Shown here: one piece after another, positions 53,183 to 64,000 of the stretch | How positions within the stretch are numbered: position 1 is the first letter of the stretch | How the letters are laid out: each line of letters begins with the position of its first letter | DNA from: Trogon surrucura | Lineage: Eukaryota; Chordata; Aves; Trogoniformes; Trogonidae | DNA: 64,000 nt | Direction: 5' to 3' | Assembly (NCBI GenBank): GCA_020746105.1 | Contig: CM036623.1 | Location: 4,436,001-4,500,000 of the forward strand | Notes under the pieces: model-generated | The model's input: only the letters and a program-made list of their open reading frames with translations | Database searches by the model: none | Told to the model about the DNA's origin: nothing | Translations under genes and position numbers: made by a program

Positions 53183-53474
53183 AGGCAGGTGTTAAGAGGT
53201 AACCAGCCTCTTTTCAGGGGCGTCTGGTGACAGGACCAGAGGCCACGGGCACAAAATGAAATACGGGAGGGTCTGTCTGAACATCAAGAAGAAGTTTTTA
53301 ACTGTGAGGATGACTGAGCACTGGCACAGGTTGCTCAGGGAGGTTGCAGAGCCTGCATCCTTGGAGATATTCAAAAGCCACCTGAATATGGTCCTGGGTA
53401 ACCAGCTCAGGTGAACCTCCTTTGAGCACATCACTACTAGAGGTCTCTTCCAGTCTCAACCATTCTGTGATTCT
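53183..53474 (+). mobile_element. CR1 LINE 3' fragment, diverged
   Basis: The plus-strand sequence carries the CR1 3' landmarks in order: GGTGACAGGACCAGAGGCCA, AGAAGAAGTTTTTAACTGTG, CACTGGCACAGGTTGCTC and AGGTCTCTTCCAGTCTCAAC. It ends with CATTCTGTGATTCT. It lies in the exon D-E intron, antisense to CDIN1. No long frame survives. Confidence 0.9.
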
Positions 53475-53905
53475 CTAGTTTCACAGTTTTCCCTGCTAAC
53501 TTTAGAGTTGAGGGGATGAAGGAACATTTTGTTTTTGTCCGTGCTAGCTTCCTGAGACACTCCACAAATAAGAAGTATGGAAGTGAAGGAGTAAAAATTA
53601 ATTGACACTCTTCTTTTTTGGAAACATGATTAGATATACAAACATCATTGAGCTAAGGGAAGTCTTTAAAAACTTTTCAGAAGACCCTCATATACATAAT
53701 TGTTTATCTATTGGGTAACATGTTATTGTGCTGAAAGATAGTATCTCAAGTACTTCTGAGTAGGGTAACATTTTATAGTACACACTCAACTCCTTATACC
53801 AGTGTACAAATGAGTTATCTCAGGAAGAATTGCTATTGTCAATATGAAGAACAAAAACCTAGTCATGTATATGACTTTCACGCGGTGCTTTCAGTCTTCT
53901 TATTT

Positions 53906-54086
53906 AGAATCATAGAATGGTCTAGGCTGGAAGGGACCTTAGAGATCATTTAATTCAACCTCCCTGTCATGGGCAGGGACGCCTCTTCATCTAGATCATG
54001 CAACTCATGAGGACTGAACGGGAATCGAACCTGCAACCTTTGGTGTTTCAGCACCACGCTCAACCGAGTGAGCTAAACCAGCCCTC
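53906..54086 (-). mobile_element. tRNA-Ile/CR1 chimeric SINE (TguSINE1-like)
   Basis: On the minus strand the element starts near 54086 with a 74-nt tRNA-like head (54011-54084). This has a seven-pair acceptor stem GGGCTGG/TCAGTCC, an A-box-like TAGCTCACTCGG and a perfect B box GGTTCGATTCC. A linker of about 45 nt follows, then a CR1 3' tail ending ATTCTATGATTCT. The head resembles tRNA-Ile, but the anticodon loop has only six bases (CTGAAA) and one T-stem pair is mismatched, so it is not a working tRNA. SINEs of this build are known in passerine birds and are thought to be moved by CR1 enzymes through the shared tail. The subfamily name is inferred from memory. Confidence 0.87.
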
Positions 54087-54838
54087 TGATAGACACAAAA
54101 GTAGATATCTGCACAGACAGGTGCTGTGTTCTATGGAGGTAAAGCAAAAGTATTTTGGCATGAAAGACAATTTACAAAAAGTGATGAATAATCCTTTACA
54201 CTTGGACAACGTGGCTGTTTGTTCTTTCGTGGTCCAGCCACTAGGTCACCTAATTACCTTCTTACATGGCCTCAAGATCAGAAAATGCAGATGAACTTTG
54301 ATGTGACCTTTACACCTACTCATATTCCTTCCTACTTCGTGCCATGCGGGCTTTTGAAAAAACAGTAGAGAACCCTGAGCTGTATTTAGAGGCAAAGTGA
54401 TGGCACAAGAATAACTGCACAATGACAAACCTTTGCGCAATGACCTAGAGGTGTAATGGTAACACTCTTAAGGCTCCTTTGAATTGATTTGGTCTAGAAG
54501 TTTAAGACAATTATAGGTATTTCAGAGTTCAGTTCATGAAGACAGTGGGCAGAGAAGGTTAAAGGGAGCGGAGATCTGAGGGTTCTTATTGTTGCTTGGT
54601 TTTCTTTTTTTCTTTTGATGATAATGAGACAAAACCATGCAGAGACCAAAGAGGAAACACTGGGTAATACTATTGATGATCAAATCTGTCTGACCCAAAC
54701 TAGAAGTTCTTAAAATTGATAGGTAACTACAGAAAAAAGAAACTGATTTGTAGCACCCTACAACATACTTCAGGTGAGTAGCCATAATATTTTAGCACAA
54801 ACTCTTCTACACAAAATAAATTAATAAAAATTGTTTTA

Positions 54839-59987
<5,149 letters not shown>

Positions 59988-60055
59988 CTATGAAAGAGAG
60001 ATTTTTTTCCAGAAGCATTTCTCGCAGCAAGACTTCATGCTCATGCCCAATAGCG
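59988..60055 (-). CDS. CDIN1: CDIN1 internal coding exon C (about human residues 159-181)
   Basis: This 68-nt exon opens with a C that completes His, then encodes [18 protein letters not shown] followed by LSFI, and ends with one base (G) of the next codon. Human CDIN1 has [12 protein letters not shown] here, so Asp-to-Glu, Leu-to-Met and Leu-to-Ile changes are seen. The Leu corresponding to human L178, a residue altered in a CDA-I patient allele as I recall, is unchanged. The acceptor is GCTATCAG with a pyrimidine-rich tract further upstream, and the donor is the strong GTAAGA. The split codon G|CT with exon D gives Ala, where human has Asp. Confidence 0.96.
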
Positions 60056-62796
60056 CTGATAGCTTTAGGTTAAGAAATGGAAGATTACTTTGGAAAAGAA
60101 CCAACTCTGTAAAACATCATAGGTAAAGTAATTCATGATAGAATTTATTGGTCTTCATCTGCATTTCAGAAGTAATCAGTGGTTTGAAATTCCTTAAAGG
60201 GATTTCCAGAGGCATTTAGCACTTTGTGAAAATCAGACTACAGTATCATCAGCATACATTTTACAAAATTAAGACCCATTAAATCATATTTATTCAGTAA
60301 AAATAAGGGTACTATTTCCATTTTTACTTTATTCTCGCTCCCATTTAAAATGAAGCGTGAACTTAAAACATGTCATCAAATACATTTTACGTTGCTCTGA
60401 CTACTGTATGAATTCTCCAATTCAGCAAAGAATGAAATAACTGGTTTTTTTCTTCATATTCTGAAATTGACAGGTGCTACATCCATCTGAAACATCTTAC
60501 TGTAACAAAGAATCCTTTTAATTGATTTTTCAGAAGCATGAACTAATGTCAGGAAAAGGTGAAATAACAGCGAAGTCCTTCTCACTTCACTGACAGCCTG
60601 TTGATCCAATGTGCAATTCTTAGCAATATGTAAAAAAGTCAACGCATCAAATATTTCTCATGTATCCTCCTGGACGTCGAAGTTCTATTTGGGAAGCTTT
60701 TAAGAAGAATCTTACGGAACACCATGATAGACGATCTCACATCAAAAACAGTTCCTAACTGTTTAAAATAACTTCTGAAAACTTAAAACTACAGATCACC
60801 TTATCGTTAATTACTTAATTTCTATCAACACTTTATGCTGAACAGCAAAAAACCTACTTGTACGGAATCATTTCAAAGATATAGATACTGAAACTACATA
60901 TTTTGTTAAACTCTCCTAGCAATAGCGGAACAAAAGGGGCAAATGAAGACAGCAAAAATGTAAGAAAAATATTGCAAACAGAATTTATAATGCACCATAA
61001 GCAGAAACACTTAGACTTAGTCTATAATAATACCTGTTATTGATGTATGGCAATGACCATGGGGCAAAACTTGTAAATAACCTCACAAGCCATTTTCTAC
61101 TCACGCAATCTAGCAGCCTGGTTTCCCGTAAGCATCTGAACTATTACTGAAAAATAGCCTCTTGGCATTTACAAAGAGGTTGACTTCATACTTTAGTCCA
61201 TGCATATACAATTAGATAGTTATATTTAAAATCAATATGCAATCCTTCAGAAGACATTATGCTTTTAAAACCTTAACTTTAAATTGATTTTTAACTATTT
61301 TATGCACCTCAAAATTAACATCTAATTCAGCAACATACTTGCAGATAATGCACTTGCACAGCTTAGTATGAAACTTTTCTGTACCAAAATGGAATTGAAA
61401 AAGTCCTCATCATTCTCACTGATGTCACTGTGTATTCAATAACTTAACTTGAACCAGATTCTGAACAGGGTAGAATAGACCTTTTATTACTACTTGTAGA
61501 CGTGACACTTTCAGAAAATTATACCCAGATTGTTCATCAACAAAATATCAATCTTAAAATTCTGGATATGAAAATTAGTGCTCAGCAATCTTTAAAAAAG
61601 TGTAACTTAGTAGATTAATCCACTTTCAGAGAGCTGTGTTTAACATTGAAGATAGTCTCAATGAATACTTAAAATTATGATTAAAACCACAGAATACAAA
61701 TACAATCACAATTCTATCCTGCTGCTGTTAATGGGAGCAGGGCTGAGTCTGTTGTAGACACCAGACAAGTATTTCTAGCAGAAATAACATATTTTTGAGG
61801 GGTAACCACCACATGTATCACAACTAGAAGAAGTGGTGTTTTTCATGCATAACTAAACGTCGCTGTAGCCTTCCTATCCCGCAACTGTACGGTGAAATCA
61901 AGATCTTCCCCCAAACTGCAGGCAGAGATTTACACAAAGATTCTCCAGGGCTTGGGAGGGAATTGCCTTGCTAGCCTGCTCAGTGATAGCGGGCCATGAT
62001 TTTTAAATTGCTCCTTCGACAGCAGACTGAACAGAAGAGCTACTCGTTCAGGACTTTATTAAAGCAGATTTGGGGTCACATTCCTAACAAATTATCATCT
62101 TAGTTTGGAATACTTGGCGCTGTGGGGAGCTCCCCCAGTATCCTCATGAGATACTGAGGATCTCTAATTAATCATCTCAAATCTACAAAAAAAAGACATC
62201 CCCTAACATTCAAGCTACATATGCCCTTTTCTACAGCCACCCTTGTTTCCTTTATGAAGAAGAGAAAGGAAAAGAACTGCAGTGGAATGTCAGATATGAG
62301 TTTAAAAGTCCTAGAGGGTTGATCACACCTGAATTGCCCTTGAAAACATTCCAGTTAAAACTCACGTTCATAAGAAACCAATGCCATAACGTTGAAAACT
62401 ATCTACGCAATTTATTAATTTAATCACAGAATAGTCGAGACTGGAAGGTATCTCCAGAGATACCTGCAAAGAGACCTCCAGAGATACCACTGGAAGCACG
62501 TTCAACTAGTCTTAACAGAAAACCAGACATGCATTTCAACTAATCAGAACCAAAGAGGTTCAATCAGGCATATGAACGTGTAGCCACCAAACTGACAACT
62601 TCCCATAGTCCATCTGATTTTTGTTAAGCAATACAAAAGCTCTGCAGTGACCCTCTAGCTGATTGAATGTAAAACAGAGGAGTATGAAACGGGGTTTGTG
62701 AAGCAGAACTTTATGTCAGGTTAAAGCTAGACACATCTCTTCCACACAGTCTAAGCTCGTCAATTGTGCACCTTAAAATTTTATGGGAAAGGATAC
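60056..62796 (-). other. CDIN1: CDIN1 intron between exons B and C (2741 nt)
   Basis: This intron runs from donor GTATCC to acceptor GCTATCAG. Apart from a short CR1 3' piece and a local duplication at 62424-62488 it is AT-rich unique sequence with no convincing exon, RNA gene or long repeat. Confidence 0.9.
62424..62488 (-). mobile_element. CR1 3' tail stub with a local 24-bp duplication
   Basis: AATCACAGAATAGTCGAGAC followed by TGGAAGGTATCTCC is a minus-strand CR1 terminal piece. CTCCAGAGATACC then occurs twice, at 62452-62464 and 62476-62488 (period 24). The first copy also forms the palindrome GGTATCTC-CA-GAGATACC. Confidence 0.7.
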
Positions 62797-62846
62797 TGTT
62801 TGATGCAGTCCACCAGTGGTCCATAACAACAGTCATTCACAGTACA
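62797..62846 (-). CDS. CDIN1: CDIN1 internal coding exon B (50-nt small exon)
   Basis: This 50-nt exon encodes CTVNDCCYGPLVDCIK plus the first two bases of a His codon. Human CDIN1 has CIVNDCCYGPLVDCIKH at this place, so one Ile-to-Thr change is visible. The acceptor is TTTGTCTGCAG and the donor is GTATCC. It starts in phase 0, directly continuing exon A, and its trailing CA is completed by the first base of exon C. The exon is too short for ORF-based prediction and is easily missed. It is cysteine-rich, with four Cys in 16 residues. Skipping it would shift the frame, because 50 is not a multiple of three. Confidence 0.95.
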
Positions 62847-63207
62847 CTGCAGACAAATAAGAGAAGTAGTATAGTGATGGGCAACTACAGAACCATTATA
62901 GTTAAACAGTATCTTAAAAACAGTAATTACTTTTCTTCAAAAAGGCTATCAGATGCTGTTCAGATTTAATCACAGAAAACAAAACCTGCATGCTTTCATT
63001 CACTATAAAAGCAACCTATTAAAAAGTGAAATGCTCCCCTCACAAATATTGCATTGCCATTTATGGTGCACCCTGACCTCACTGATAGTTTACGATGACA
63101 GTAATTAAATGAGGTTTAAAATCTTTTACTCTGCTAGGCAGATAACAGCATTGCCACAGGAAAACAAAATAAAAGAAAAAAAGAGAAAAGACAACTGTAA
63201 TTAATAC
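62847..63207 (-). other. CDIN1: CDIN1 intron between exons A and B (361 nt)
   Basis: This short intron runs from donor GTATTA to acceptor TCTGCAG. No repeat was recognised. It contains an A/AG-rich run at about 63166-63188 (T-rich on the transcribed strand). The exon A frame stays open about 42 codons into the intron before a stop. Confidence 0.9.
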
Positions 63208-63287
63208 CTGATAGACTTGATTTGCTAGAACTCCATCTGGAATCTGAGAAGGATCCCGTAGCATACTATTTATAAGAGTTTTGGAGG
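63208..63287 (-). CDS. CDIN1: CDIN1 internal coding exon A (about human residues 117-142)
   Basis: This 80-nt exon supplies two bases that finish a split codon, followed by 26 codons. The read includes [19 protein letters not shown] and ends in VYQ. The human protein has the same run with only SII changed to TLI near its start. The acceptor is a pyrimidine-rich stretch ending CTCTAG and the donor is GTATTA. The exon ends in phase 0. It lies in the helical region before the nuclease core. The same frame stays open past the donor for about 42 codons of hydrophobic intron sequence, which explains the longer open frame covering 63079-63312; the conserved part stops exactly at the splice site. Confidence 0.96.
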
Positions 63288-64000
63288 CTAGAGAAATAAA
63301 GAAAAAAAACATACAAAAAAACCTGTTAGCTCAGTTAGGCACTTGGCAGGAAGAGACACACACTTTGATAAGGAAAACACTGATGATGTTGATAATTTTG
63401 AAAATCATCCAACCAGGAACTATAAACAAATAAATTCGTAGCTACTTACCCATTCTGATATGATTAAAAGTCTTGAAGCATCAAAGAATTTTATTAGCAC
63501 AGGGCCAAAGCAGGCCCTTGTTTACTTATTCAGTTGCACTGGTCAGTTTGTGCTTCAGTGGCATCAGGCAGCTCCTAAGGAAACCGCTTAGTATAAAGAA
63601 AATGTAACTCAAAATAACCTCCGTATCCTATGCGAACTCAAGGAAAATGATGCACAAAAAATTCAAAGAATGTTTTGTCTGAACAATCTTAAGCACTTTA
63701 TAGACTTGATGACTCCAGTTTATCAGTTTTCAAATTTATTTACTTATTAAGTGCTGACATATTCATCTGACTGTATTTAAAAGCTGGCAAAAGGCTTTCT
63801 GTGCTATTTTCAAATGTATAAATCTAAGACACAAAAGAAATGAGAAGTGAATTTAGGCCTATTTATCAGCCTTTTATTCATCGATATTGATACTACAATG
63901 AAAAAAACACCCGTAAATTAGGAGATTCCTTCAGTTTGTTTTTAAATATAGTCCCTGCAAGCACTGGCATTGTTTTCTTTCCAGATGCTTCACCTGGTTA
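63288..64000 (-). other. CDIN1: CDIN1 intron upstream of exon A (partial)
   Basis: This 713-nt stretch continues past the right edge. I looked on the minus strand for the preceding exon, which in human encodes the segment ending near LILERFLQEHEETP, and did not find it. It holds an A-rich tract next to exon A and otherwise unremarkable AT-rich DNA. A CTTACC string near 63453-63458 resembles a minus-strand donor, but the sequence before it does not match CDIN1. Confidence 0.75.

Noticed and set aside
54011-54084. Possible functional tRNA-Ile gene.
   Set aside because: The anticodon loop has six bases, a T-stem pair is mismatched, and the sequence continues directly into a CR1 tail, so it is the head of a SINE rather than a tRNA gene.
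63453-63458. CTTACC as a possible minus-strand splice donor for the exon preceding exon A.
   Set aside because: The adjoining sequence does not translate to the expected CDIN1 segment in any frame.

Overview
The window is vertebrate nuclear DNA, almost certainly from a bird and probably a songbird. It is AT-rich, has very low coding density, no operons, and is scattered with CR1 LINE fragments, most of them 5'-truncated and many with the typical avian CR1 3' end (ATTCTATGATTCT-like). One element at about 53.9-54.1 kb joins a tRNA-Ile-like head to a CR1 3' tail. That architecture is known from passerine SINEs (TguSINE1 type), which is why I lean to a passerine.

The only protein-coding gene I can support is CDIN1 (CDAN1-interacting nuclease 1, C15orf41 in human), on the minus strand. 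Five consecutive internal coding exons lie between 63287 and 52203. All have GT/AG splice sites and reading phases that join exactly (80, 50, 68, 66 and 106 nt). Together they encode about 123 residues, roughly human residues 117-239 as I recall the protein, including the D...ExK residues of the predicted PD-(D/E)XK nuclease core. The gene enters from the right edge (5' exons not in the window). Its last coding exon was not found, so everything left of 52203 is either a very large last intron (more than 52 kb) or includes sequence beyond the gene.

Layout: 1-52202 is non-coding with seven reliable CR1 fragments, one weak one and several short tandem duplications. 52203-63287 is the exon-containing part of CDIN1, with introns of 2541, 5072, 2741 and 361 nt and further CR1/SINE insertions. 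63288-64000 is upstream intron. The most unusual non-repeat signal is at about 21.9-24.4 kb, where TGACA/TGTCA cores (the MEIS/PREP/TGIF recognition core) are strongly clustered. CDIN1 neighbours MEIS2 in human, so this is a reasonable candidate for a distal regulatory element housed in a bystander gene. I found no CRISPR array, no functional RNA gene, and no evidence for a novel multi-gene system.
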